Source of the DNA: VXOI01 sp965197575
GTDB taxonomy: Bacteria > Chloroflexota > Dehalococcoidia > Lucifugimonadales > UBA3495
NCBI GenBank assembly: GCA_965197575.1
Contig: OZ240214.1
Location: 1,612,001-1,676,000 of the forward strand
Length of the DNA: 64,000 nt
Direction: 5' to 3'
A program made the position numbers and the translations under genes. A model generated the notes under the pieces. It worked only from the letters and a program-made list of their open reading frames with translations, was not told the DNA's origin and searched no databases. Shown piece by piece: positions 24,779-32,675 of this stretch (its first letter is position 1; each line of letters opens with the position of its first letter).

Positions 24779-26749
24779 ATGGCGATTAGCGCTCTTGAGA
24801 TCACCGGCAGACAACCCTTCGCGGACGGCGCGAGCTTTGGCGACATTGGATCTTACGAGCAACTGGACGGAGTGGCGCACTTCCGCGTCGCCCCCCGGTC
24901 AACGGCCAACTCGTTGATCACCGACATTGGGCTCGCGCCTCGTGACGGCCAAGGCATGGCCTCTTTCTCGGCGGATTTCCGTATCCTGCAGCCCGCCGAC
25001 CCCGCCAAGGGCTCGCGGCGATTGTTATTCGACGTCGTGAACCGCGGACGGCCCTTGGCGCCGCGTCATTTCAACAGCGCACCCGAAGTGCTGCCTGATG
25101 CTCCCATGCACCCCGGCAATGGCTTCCTGTTTCAGCGGGGTTACACCGTGGCCTGGTGCGGCTGGCAGCACGACGTACCGGACCAACCGGGCCTGCTGCG
25201 AGTCCATGTCCCCAGCGCAATGACGGAGCAGGGTCCGGTAAGCGGCCGCATCGCCGTAACTTTCCAGCCCAACGAACACCAGACCACGCAATTGCTCTCC
25301 GACCGCGGACACCTGCCCTACTCTGCCGCCGACCCGGAAGAACGGTACGCCGAACTGGTCGTCCGCGACCACGATTTCGCCGAATCCCGCATCGTTCCAC
25401 GGGGAGAATGGTCTTTCGGCCGGTTGGAGAATGGTTGGCTGGTTCCTGACGCTTCTTACGTATCCCTCCCCGCAGGGTTCGAGCCGGGCAAGGTTTATCG
25501 CTGCATTTACACCACCGCCGAGGCTCCGGTAGTAGGTTTGGGCCTCCTGGGGGTGCGTGATTTCAACTCGTTCCTGAGGTATGGCGGCGACGCCAACCCC
25601 TGTGCCGGGCGGCTGGACCGGGCCCACGCCTTCGGCGCGTCACAGAGCGGCCGGTTCCTCCGGCACCTGCTCTATCTGGGCCTCAACCAGGACGAGCAGG
25701 ACCGCCCGGTCTTTGACGGGGTGATTGCCCACATCGCCGGGGCGCGCCGCGGCGAGTTCAACCAGCGCTTCGCACAGCCTTCCAACCTCGGCGAAGACAG
25801 CGCCGGCAGCCTGTTCCCCTTCGCCGACTCCGAGCAGACGGACCCTGAGACCGGGCGCACCGACGGCCTGCTCAAACGGGCGCAAACCCTCGGCTCTTCG
25901 CCCAAGTTGATACTCACCAACACTTCCTGCGAGTACTGGGCCGGACACGCCGCCCTCACCCATGTCGACCCCAGCGGCTCCCAGGACATCGCTCCTTCGG
26001 AGCAGGTGCGCATCTATCATTTTGCAGGCACCCAACACACTGCCGGTGAACTGCCTCTAACCGATACCCAGCCAGCCACCGGGGCCCGTGGACTGCATCC
26101 GTTCAACTGGGTCGATTACCGCCCCTTGTTGCGGGCGGCTCTGGTCAACTTGGACGAGTGGGCCTCTGCGGGCACGGAACCACCGGCCAGAAGTCACCCG
26201 CGGCTTGGCGACGGCAGCGCGGCGACCCCTGACACACTACGCGAGACATATGGGACCCTGCATGGCGGCGCATTCCCGTCCGTGCTGCGGCGGCTGTCGA
26301 GGCTGGACTTCGGTTCGGACGACGGAATACCCAGCCGGGTCCCGCCGTTGGTTGGCAGCCCCTACCCGGCATTAGTGTCCGCGATTGACGCCGACGGCAA
26401 CGAGACGGCCGGCATCAGGCTGCCTGACGTCGCTGTTCCACTGGCCACCCTGCTTGGGTGGAACCTGCGCCATCCTGAGACCGGCGGAAGCGGTCAGACC
26501 CACAAGACGATGGGCTCCACCATCCCCTTCCCGTTGACGAGGCAAGAGCGAGAGGCGGCGGCCGACCCACGGGCCTCCATTGAGGAACGCTACTCGTCGC
26601 GGGAGGACTATCTCTCTCAAGTCCGATCTGCCGCCCAAGAACTGGTCGCCGAAGGCTACATGCTGGAGGAAGACCTGGCCACGGTAATCGGCCAGGCAGG
26701 AGAACGGTACGACCTTCTCCAGTCCCGAGTCGCTGCCCTCGCCGATTAG
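24779..26749 (+). CDS. Abhydrolase_10-type alpha/beta hydrolase
   Basis: Protein of 656 residues belonging to the family annotated as alpha/beta hydrolase domain. The nucleophile elbow is GASQSG (in AFGASQSGRFLRHLLY). N-terminal beta-rich part begins MAISALEITGRQPFADGASF and contains RLLFDVVNRGR. No signal peptide is seen, so it is probably cytoplasmic. ATG at 24779 follows AAGGGAAAG. It starts 68 bases after the CHAT-STAND-TPR gene in the same direction and may share its transcript. Its stop overlaps the stop of the convergent PaREP1 gene (TTAG). Substrate unknown. Confidence 0.75.
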   Translation: MAISALEITGRQPFADGASFGDIGSYEQLDGVAHFRVAPRSTANSLITDIGLAPRDGQGMASFSADFRILQPADPAKGSRRLLFDVVNRGRPLAPRHFNSAPEVLPDAPMHPGNGFLFQRGYTVAWCGWQHDVPDQPGLLRVHVPSAMTEQGPVSGRIAVTFQPNEHQTTQLLSDRGHLPYSAADPEERYAELVVRDHDFAESRIVPRGEWSFGRLENGWLVPDASYVSLPAGFEPGKVYRCIYTTAEAPVVGLGLLGVRDFNSFLRYGGDANPCAGRLDRAHAFGASQSGRFLRHLLYLGLNQDEQDRPVFDGVIAHIAGARRGEFNQRFAQPSNLGEDSAGSLFPFADSEQTDPETGRTDGLLKRAQTLGSSPKLILTNTSCEYWAGHAALTHVDPSGSQDIAPSEQVRIYHFAGTQHTAGELPLTDTQPATGARGLHPFNWVDYRPLLRAALVNLDEWASAGTEPPARSHPRLGDGSAATPDTLRETYGTLHGGAFPSVLRRLSRLDFGSDDGIPSRVPPLVGSPYPALVSAIDADGNETAGIRLPDVAVPLATLLGWNLRHPETGGSGQTHKTMGSTIPFPLTRQEREAAADPRASIEERYSSREDYLSQVRSAAQELVAEGYMLEEDLATVIGQAGERYDLLQSRVAALAD

Positions 26750-27165
26750 CAGGAAGAATTACCCGCGTTAGCTGCCGTCAGCGGTTCCAGCAGGTCCAGG
26801 AGTTCCGTCATCCGGTCGAGGGAAACTCCGATTCCCACTGGGTCTAGGAACCTCCCGCGGGTATAGAAGTTGCGGTGCAGGTCATTGGCTACACCACGCA
26901 GTTCGAGCAACCGCTCGTTGCCGGACAGGGCTCGGACGTTGTCCAGCACGACGTTGAACTGTTCGTGACGCCTATACTCCCATCCCCGTGTCTCGGCTAC
27001 TGCTTTTGCCATCCAGGCGGCAGCGCCCCATCCTTTCTCCGACGCTTGGTGTAACTCGCCTTCTGCCAAGTATTGCCGGCTTTTGACCAAGAAATAGCGG
27101 GCCTGCTGCCGGTAATCTCCCGCGGCATCGGGGCCAAACGGTTCCACCGGATTCATTTGCGTCAT
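26746..27165 (-). CDS. PaREP1/HEPN-like protein
   Basis: Protein of 139 residues. The segment YLAEGELHQASEKGWGAAAW followed by AKAVAETRGWEYRRHEQFN is the pattern of PaREP1 proteins, a helical family related to HEPN domains. No RX4-6H motif is evident, so RNase activity is not supported. It converges on the hydrolase gene. ATG at 27165 is used; a second ATG nine bases on is possible. Function unknown. Confidence 0.7.
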   Translation of the reverse strand: MTQMNPVEPFGPDAAGDYRQQARYFLVKSRQYLAEGELHQASEKGWGAAAWMAKAVAETRGWEYRRHEQFNVVLDNVRALSGNERLLELRGVANDLHRNFYTRGRFLDPVGIGVSLDRMTELLDLLEPLTAANAGNSSC

Positions 27166-27301
27166 GTTGCTCTCTGATTCACGTCACATTGACTATGGGA
27201 GTTGGGCAAAGTTACGTCAACTCTTGCGGACTGGTATACTCCCCCGAAGGTACATCCTCTTTCATAGCAGGATAGCCAGCCACTGTCAGGAGAGTCAACC
27301 A

Positions 27302-28147
27302 ATGAGCGTCGGAACTTCCGTGCCCCTGCCCGCCTATACCATTGACCCGGCCTTCATGGCCCGGAAGGCGGAGGAGTTGGGCTTCGAGTCCCTCTGGTAC
27401 GCCGAACACCCGGCCGTGCCCCTGCACAGCAACAGCCCCTTCCCGGCCACCGGAGGCGAGATTCCGTGGACTTATTCCCACTTCACCGACCCCTACATCG
27501 CTCTGGCCCGGGCCTCCGGAGCGACCAGCACCATCAAGCTGGGCACCGGCATCACCTTGGTGCCGGAGCGCAACCCGCTGCTGCTGGCGAAGGAGATTGC
27601 CAGCCTCGACCTGTTCAGCGGGGGCCGCTTCATGTTCGGCATCGGCACCGGCTGGCTCCGGGAAGAGACCGAGATCATGGGCGGCGACTTTGAGCATCGC
27701 TGGACCCAGACCCGAGAAGCTATCGAGGTGATGAAGGAGCTTTGGACCAAGGACGAGGCCGAGTACCACGGCCAGTACTACGACTTCCCGCCGATCAAGT
27801 CGTTCCCCAAGCCAGCCCAAGACCCGCACCCGCCCATCATCATCGGCGGCATGGCCCGGAACGTCCTGCGCCGCGTGGTGGCCCACGCCGACGGCTGGCT
27901 CCCCAACCGCATAACCCCCGCCGAGGTGGAAGAAAGCCGCGCCAGGATCGACGCCATGGCGTCGGAAATCGGGCGCGACCCCAGTTCCATCACCATCTCC
28001 GTCTACGGCCAGGCCCCCGACCGCGACGTGGTGCAGTCGTACCTCAACGCCGGGGCCGACCGGGTGGTGGTCCGGCCGGAGTACGTGGCCAACGAGTACG
28101 AGATGGGGGTCCAGCTCGAACGCATGGCCGAGGCGGTCCTGCGCTAG
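27302..28147 (+). CDS. LLM class F420-dependent oxidoreductase
   Basis: Luciferase-like monooxygenase-family TIM barrel of 281 residues, likely using F420 or FMN. Features are AEELGFESLWYAEHP, LGTGITLVPERNPLLLAKE, LDLFSGGRFMFGIGTGWLREE and PPIIIGGMARNVLRRVVAHADGW. The ATG at 27302 follows CAGGAGAGTCAACCA. A promoter-like TTACGT-N17-TATACT lies about 65 bases upstream. It leads into the MmgE/PrpD gene. The group oxidises or reduces diverse carbonyls; the substrate is not known. Confidence 0.87.
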   Translation: MSVGTSVPLPAYTIDPAFMARKAEELGFESLWYAEHPAVPLHSNSPFPATGGEIPWTYSHFTDPYIALARASGATSTIKLGTGITLVPERNPLLLAKEIASLDLFSGGRFMFGIGTGWLREETEIMGGDFEHRWTQTREAIEVMKELWTKDEAEYHGQYYDFPPIKSFPKPAQDPHPPIIIGGMARNVLRRVVAHADGWLPNRITPAEVEESRARIDAMASEIGRDPSSITISVYGQAPDRDVVQSYLNAGADRVVVRPEYVANEYEMGVQLERMAEAVLR

Positions 28148-28200
28148 AGCGCCAGACGTGCCGATTCCAGGAGCTGGCGCCACCACAACGGAGAAGGCCG

Positions 28201-29574
28201 ATGGACCGCACCACCGAAATGCTGAGCGCCTACGCCTGCCGCCTCAGCTACGAGGAACTGGACCCCAAGGTGGTCCACCAAGTGAAGCGCACCATGATCG
28301 ACACCCTCGGCTGCGCCATGGGCGGGTTCGTGTCCGAGCCGGCCAAGATTTCCCGCAGCCTGGCCTCGGGCGTCACCAGCCCTACGCCTTCGCGCATTCT
28401 GGGCACCCGTGACCACAGCGCCCCGGACATGGCCGGTTTCGTCAACGGCGTGATGGTGCGTTACCTGGACTGCAACGACTCCTATTTCTCACCCGGCGGC
28501 GGCCACCCCAGCGACATGATTCCCGCCGTGCTGGCGATGGCAGGCCCGATGGCCAGCGACGGGCGCGAGGTAATCACCGCCGTCGCGCTAGTCTACGAGG
28601 TGTTCTGCCGCTTGTCCGACGAGGTGGTGGCCAGCGACCACGGTTGGGACCAAGGCATCTTCAGCGTCATCGGCGCGGTCTGCGGTGCGGGGAAGGTGAT
28701 GGGCCTGGACCAGCAACGCATGGGGCACGCCATTTCGCTGGCCGTCGCTCCCCACCTCCCCTTGGGCGTGACGCGAACCGGCGAGCTTGCCATGTGGAAG
28801 GGCTGCGCCGCCGCCAGCGCCACCCGCTCGGCCATCTTCGCCGCCATGTTGGCCGCCGAGGGAATGACCGGGCCCTTCGAACCCTTTGAGGGCCGTCGCG
28901 GGCTTTGGGAGCAAGCGGTGGGCCGCCCCGTGGAGGTCCCTTCCTTCCCCATTGGAGGAGGACGAGGGGAAGACGACCCCTTCCGGGTCACCCGCACTAT
29001 CTTCAAGAGCTACCCGTCGCAAATCCACACCCAAGGCCCCATCGGCCTGGCCGTAGGGCTGCACGACAAAGTAGCCGTGGCCGACATCGAGTCGATTCAC
29101 ATCGACGCCTACAAGGTGGCGGCCAGCACCGCTTCCAGCGAGCCGGAGAAATGGGACCCTAAGACGAGGGAAACGGCCGACCACAGCATCCCCTTCCTGG
29201 TGGCCGCCGCGCTGAAGGATGGGGCGGTGACTCCGGCCACCTTCACCAGCGAGGGCATCGCCGACCCGGCGCTGCGGAATATCATGTCCCGGATGACGCT
29301 GGTGGAAGAGGAGGAGTTCACCGCCAGGTACCCCGGAGAATACAACTGCCGCATCACCATCACCGACCGCTCCGGCGGCGTACACTCGGCCCACACCGCC
29401 CACCCCAAGGGCCACGGCAACAACCCCATGAGCGACTCCGAGGTCGAGGCCAAGTTCCGCAGCCTGTCCTCGGCCGTGCTTACCGCCTCCCAGTGCGACG
29501 AGGTGTTGGGAACGGCTTGGGCGCTAGACAATCTGGCCGACATCGAAGACCTCTTCGATAGCCTGTTAGTGTAG
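28201..29574 (+). CDS. MmgE/PrpD family protein
   Basis: Protein of 457 residues in the 2-methylcitrate dehydratase/cis-aconitate decarboxylase-like family. Typical segments are VKRTMIDTLGCAMGG, NGVMVRYLDCNDSY, GGGHPSDMIPAVLAMA and FKSYPSQIHTQGPI. Catalysis would be removal of water or CO2 from a tricarboxylic or similar acid. No methylcitrate synthase is near, so propionate use is not shown. Starts 53 bases after the LLM gene; the SirB1 gene follows two bases after its stop. Confidence 0.87.
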   Translation: MDRTTEMLSAYACRLSYEELDPKVVHQVKRTMIDTLGCAMGGFVSEPAKISRSLASGVTSPTPSRILGTRDHSAPDMAGFVNGVMVRYLDCNDSYFSPGGGHPSDMIPAVLAMAGPMASDGREVITAVALVYEVFCRLSDEVVASDHGWDQGIFSVIGAVCGAGKVMGLDQQRMGHAISLAVAPHLPLGVTRTGELAMWKGCAAASATRSAIFAAMLAAEGMTGPFEPFEGRRGLWEQAVGRPVEVPSFPIGGGRGEDDPFRVTRTIFKSYPSQIHTQGPIGLAVGLHDKVAVADIESIHIDAYKVAASTASSEPEKWDPKTRETADHSIPFLVAAALKDGAVTPATFTSEGIADPALRNIMSRMTLVEEEEFTARYPGEYNCRITITDRSGGVHSAHTAHPKGHGNNPMSDSEVEAKFRSLSSAVLTASQCDEVLGTAWALDNLADIEDLFDSLLV

Positions 29575-29576
29575 GA

Positions 29577-30428
29577 ATGACCGCCGAAGGCCATGCAGGG
29601 GGCGCCGCTAACTTCCGAGACCTGTTCGCTTGGCAAATCGGACGGCCCGAGGAAGACCTCGACCTAGACCGGGCGGCGCTCTTCATGGCCGGCGAGGAAT
29701 ATCCAGATCTGGACGTTGAGGCCTGCCTTGATGAGTTGGACCGCCACGCCGAAGTGGTGCGCGCCCTGGCCGGGCCGGGCGCGACGCCGGTGGAACTGGC
29801 GGCCACTCTGGGGCGCTACCTCTTCATAGAGTTGGGGTTCCAAGGCAATTCGGGCGACTACTACAACCCCGACAACAGCTACCTCAACCGCGTCCTGGAG
29901 ACGCGCACCGGCATCCCCATCACCCTGTCGCTGTTGTTCATGGAGGTTGGCCGACGGGCTGGCCTGCGCGCTCGGGGCGTCGGGCTGCCGGGCCACTTCA
30001 TCGTGGGACTGGAAGGCCAGGAACGCTACTTGGACCCGTTCAACGGCGGCACGGTGCTAACTGCGGACGGCTGCCGGGAGCTGGTCGAGGGCCTGTTCGG
30101 CGACCGCCTTCAGTGGAGCGACGACTACCTGGTCCCGTGCACCAAGTACGAGTTCCTGTTTCGTATGCTGAACAACCTGAAGGTCGTGTACGAGCGGAAC
30201 GAAGACTTCGCCAAGGCCGTGGCGGCGACTCAGCGCATGATTATGTTATCCCCGGACCGCGTGTCCCTGCACAAAGACATCGCTTGGTGTCACTACCAAT
30301 TGCAACAGTACCGGCTCGCCATCCGCAGTTTGGAGACCTACCTGCAACAGGAGCAGGCCCCATCGGATGCCGACCAGATAAGGGGCCAGATAAACGCCAT
30401 CCGCGACACGCTGAACCGCCTCAACTAG
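29577..30428 (+). CDS. SirB1-like transglutaminase-fold/TPR protein
   Basis: Protein of 283 residues. The transglutaminase-like core reads YYNPDNSYLNRVLETRTGIP and VGLPGHFIVGLEG, as in the SirB1/YchA group. The C-terminus has a TPR-like helical pair (SLHKDIAWCHYQLQQYRLAI). The catalytic triad of true transglutaminases is not evident. The ATG at 29577 lies two bases after the MmgE stop, implying translational coupling. Role unknown. Confidence 0.83.
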   Translation: MTAEGHAGGAANFRDLFAWQIGRPEEDLDLDRAALFMAGEEYPDLDVEACLDELDRHAEVVRALAGPGATPVELAATLGRYLFIELGFQGNSGDYYNPDNSYLNRVLETRTGIPITLSLLFMEVGRRAGLRARGVGLPGHFIVGLEGQERYLDPFNGGTVLTADGCRELVEGLFGDRLQWSDDYLVPCTKYEFLFRMLNNLKVVYERNEDFAKAVAATQRMIMLSPDRVSLHKDIAWCHYQLQQYRLAIRSLETYLQQEQAPSDADQIRGQINAIRDTLNRLN

Positions 30429-30514
30429 TCGCGCTTCATAGACCAATACCTGCTACACTCCATTGGCCTCGCCGGACTGGTATACTCCGGCCAACAAAAG
30501 CGGGGGGCTGGCTT

Positions 30515-30682
30515 GTGGCGCACCTCAACTCGACTTTCTACGACCTGACCTGCGAGATTTGCGGTTGCCGCATGATCGAGCAGAAGTGCAAAATCCGTTG
30601 CCCCAACTGCGGCTTCACGCGGGACTGCTCCGACCCCTATAGGGTGTTCCCAAAGTTCCCCCCTCCTCTGGGAGAGGGCTAG
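30515..30682 (+). CDS. Small zinc-ribbon protein
   Basis: Fifty-five residues starting at a GTG (MAHLNSTFYDL) with CGGGGGG upstream. Cysteines C13, C16, C25, C29, C32 and C38 sit in CEICGCRMIEQKCKIRCPNCGF; the CxxC...CxxC pairs should bind one zinc. A promoter-like GGACTGGTATACTCC ends about 25 bases before the start. It is too short for a domain assignment and stands alone between SirB1 and the flavodoxin-like gene. The last residues PKFPPPLGEG come from a purine-rich repeat often seen at gene ends, so the exact end is less sure. Confidence 0.6.
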   Translation: MAHLNSTFYDLTCEICGCRMIEQKCKIRCPNCGFTRDCSDPYRVFPKFPPPLGEG

Positions 30683-30703
30683 GGTAGGGCCTAGAGAGGG
30701 CCG

Positions 30704-31225
30704 ATGGCGGTTTCCATCCTGGTGCTCTACGACGCCAAGAGCGCGTCCATTGAGGAATTGGCCGCCGCAGCCGCCCGCGGCGCGGTCGATTCCGGGCTGC
30801 CGGATATGCAGGTAATCGCGTCGGTCAAGAAATGCGAAGATGCCGGGCGGGCCGACCTGATCGCCGCCGATGGAATCATGCTCGGCTCCCCCAACTGGAG
30901 CGGCGTCACCGGCTCGATGAAGGAATGGCTGGATTCCCAGGGCGACCTCTGGGAGGAACGGGCGCTGGCTGGACGCCCCGGCGCGGCGTTCACCTCTGGC
31001 ACGGGCCGCCATTCCGGGCTGGAGATGACGCTGCTGCAACTGGTCCACTGGATGCTGGCCTGCGGCATGGTCGTGGTGGGACTGCCTTGGTCGGACCGGA
31101 TGCGAGTCTCCGGCTCCTACTACGGCGCGACGACCAGCGGCGGCGTCACCAGCGACGACCTGGCCCAAGCCCGCGAGCTGGGCGCCCGCTTGGCTCGGAT
31201 AGCCGCACAGCTCAAGCCCGGATAG
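30704..31225 (+). CDS. Flavodoxin/WrbA-like NAD(P)H-dependent oxidoreductase
   Basis: Flavodoxin-fold protein of 173 residues. It has ILVLYDAKSASIEELA for the phosphate loop region, ADGIMLGSPNWSGVTGSMKEWLD for the second FMN loop and PGAAFTSGTGRHSGLEMT for the third. Size and loops match the WrbA group of FMN quinone reductases. The phosphate loop lacks the typical T/S-G-x-T pattern (YDAKSAS), so FMN binding may be weaker. It converges on the ThyX-like gene. Confidence 0.8.
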   Translation: MAVSILVLYDAKSASIEELAAAAARGAVDSGLPDMQVIASVKKCEDAGRADLIAADGIMLGSPNWSGVTGSMKEWLDSQGDLWEERALAGRPGAAFTSGTGRHSGLEMTLLQLVHWMLACGMVVVGLPWSDRMRVSGSYYGATTSGGVTSDDLAQARELGARLARIAAQLKPG

Positions 31226-31233
31226 CCGGGCTC

Positions 31234-32655
31234 TCACTCGCCCCGCAGTTGCAAGTGCTCGAAGAGCCGGGGGTGGACCTGCTCCGCCAGCCTTTTCGCT
31301 TCCTCCATCGGCTCCCTGATGGATGCGTGGGCCTGCGGCGAGGTGCGGAGCTTGAACAGGTGGTAGCACTCCCGCAGGTTCAGCTTGGAGAGCACTCGCC
31401 GGTTGTGGGCGTGGGTCACTAGATACTGGGCAACCAGCGGCGAGAACTCGGAGACCTTCCAGAACGCCTCTTCGGCCAGCCCAATCGCTTCGTCGAACAC
31501 GCCCGCCATTCCCGCCTCCTGCACCACGGGCGGCACCCGGTAGCCGTGGGCCACGGTAGCTAGCTGCGGGAAGTAGGACTGCATCCGGTGGCGCTTGAAC
31601 TCCCGGTAAGCGCCGTAGTCCATCAGGTACTCGAAGGTGTAGTCCACCACCTCCAATTCCCGGGGCGGAGGATCGTGCGGTCCCAACCCGGACAGCGATC
31701 TTTCGATGATCGCCTGTCGCTCCTCCGCGCTCAAACCTTGCGCTGTGCGCCGTATCTCGTCGTATGGCTGGCGGACGCCGCCGTAGAGCAGGGCCGCCAC
31801 CAGCTTTTCCTCTGCATCCGGGTCCCAGTGGACCAACCGGGCCTCGGGAGCGCCTCCTCGAGTATCTTTGGGGGCATCCCCCACGTTCTCGCCTAGACGC
31901 TCGGCCGACTCCTGTCGCCGGGACGCCGCCTCCGCCAGGTATTCGTTTCTCTCCGCGTACTTGATCAGCGTCGGAGTGATGTTCCGCGCCTGCTCCCGCA
32001 CCTCCAACCCCAGCTCGTTCTCTTCTAGCAGCCCGGAGGAAAGTAGCTTGGAAATGGCGTGTTCCAGCGAACGGGCGTTGGCGGTGACACCAACATTAGT
32101 GAGGGTTGCGGCGGGCAGCACGGCGCGGCAATCGTCGGTGGCGATGCGGCGCAGGCGGAGGTTGTAAATGCCGTCCCGCTCGCTGACCCCTTGCTCGTGA
32201 GTCTGCCGCAGGTGCGCCATGCAGCCGTCGATGAGCCTGACGTAGCACCGGAACAGCCCATCGCAGGCGGCAACGTATTCCTGCTTCAGGGGCGGCCGCT
32301 GCTCCAACTCCGGCGGCACGTAGTAATAGCCGGCGGGCATGACCTGGTAGCGGGACGATTTCTCCGTATAGGAAGCCAGCCGGTTGTCTTCCAGCGCGTC
32401 GCAGGCCAGCCGAGAAACATTCTCCACCGCCAGATGCACCACGGCGTGCTCGGCTACCGATGCGTGCCCGTAGCCCAACACCCATCGCTCGTGGAAGTCG
32501 GCCGCCTTTTCCTGACTGACCTGCTCCGCAATTTCGTCGAAGGGTTCCGGCCGCCGCGAAGTCATAGCAAAGGCAACAGCAATCTGTTCCTCGCTAAGCC
32601 CACGGGCGTCCAGAGGATAGACCCGCCTGGAGTGGGTGTGCCGCTCGACCGCCAC
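31234..32655 (-). CDS. Tandem ThyX-like protein with split active-site motif
   Basis: Protein of 473 residues made of two ThyX (flavin-dependent thymidylate synthase) halves. The N-half has GYGHASVAEHAVVHLAVENV and DNRLASYTEKSSRY (residues 90-103), which keeps SxxExSxRY of the signature but has DN instead of RH at its start. The C-half has REFKRHRMQSYFPQLAT (RHR at 355-357), which keeps RHRxxS but lacks NExSxR. Both end in GY-x-VPP, showing internal duplication. In normal ThyX the site forms between subunits of a tetramer. GTG start at 32655 with GAGGCGGCG upstream. It may be a thymidylate synthase or a diverged flavoprotein. Confidence 0.8.
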   Translation of the reverse strand: MAVERHTHSRRVYPLDARGLSEEQIAVAFAMTSRRPEPFDEIAEQVSQEKAADFHERWVLGYGHASVAEHAVVHLAVENVSRLACDALEDNRLASYTEKSSRYQVMPAGYYYVPPELEQRPPLKQEYVAACDGLFRCYVRLIDGCMAHLRQTHEQGVSERDGIYNLRLRRIATDDCRAVLPAATLTNVGVTANARSLEHAISKLLSSGLLEENELGLEVREQARNITPTLIKYAERNEYLAEAASRRQESAERLGENVGDAPKDTRGGAPEARLVHWDPDAEEKLVAALLYGGVRQPYDEIRRTAQGLSAEERQAIIERSLSGLGPHDPPPRELEVVDYTFEYLMDYGAYREFKRHRMQSYFPQLATVAHGYRVPPVVQEAGMAGVFDEAIGLAEEAFWKVSEFSPLVAQYLVTHAHNRRVLSKLNLRECYHLFKLRTSPQAHASIREPMEEAKRLAEQVHPRLFEHLQLRGE

Positions 32656-32675
32656 CGCCGCCTCTTCTACTGTTG

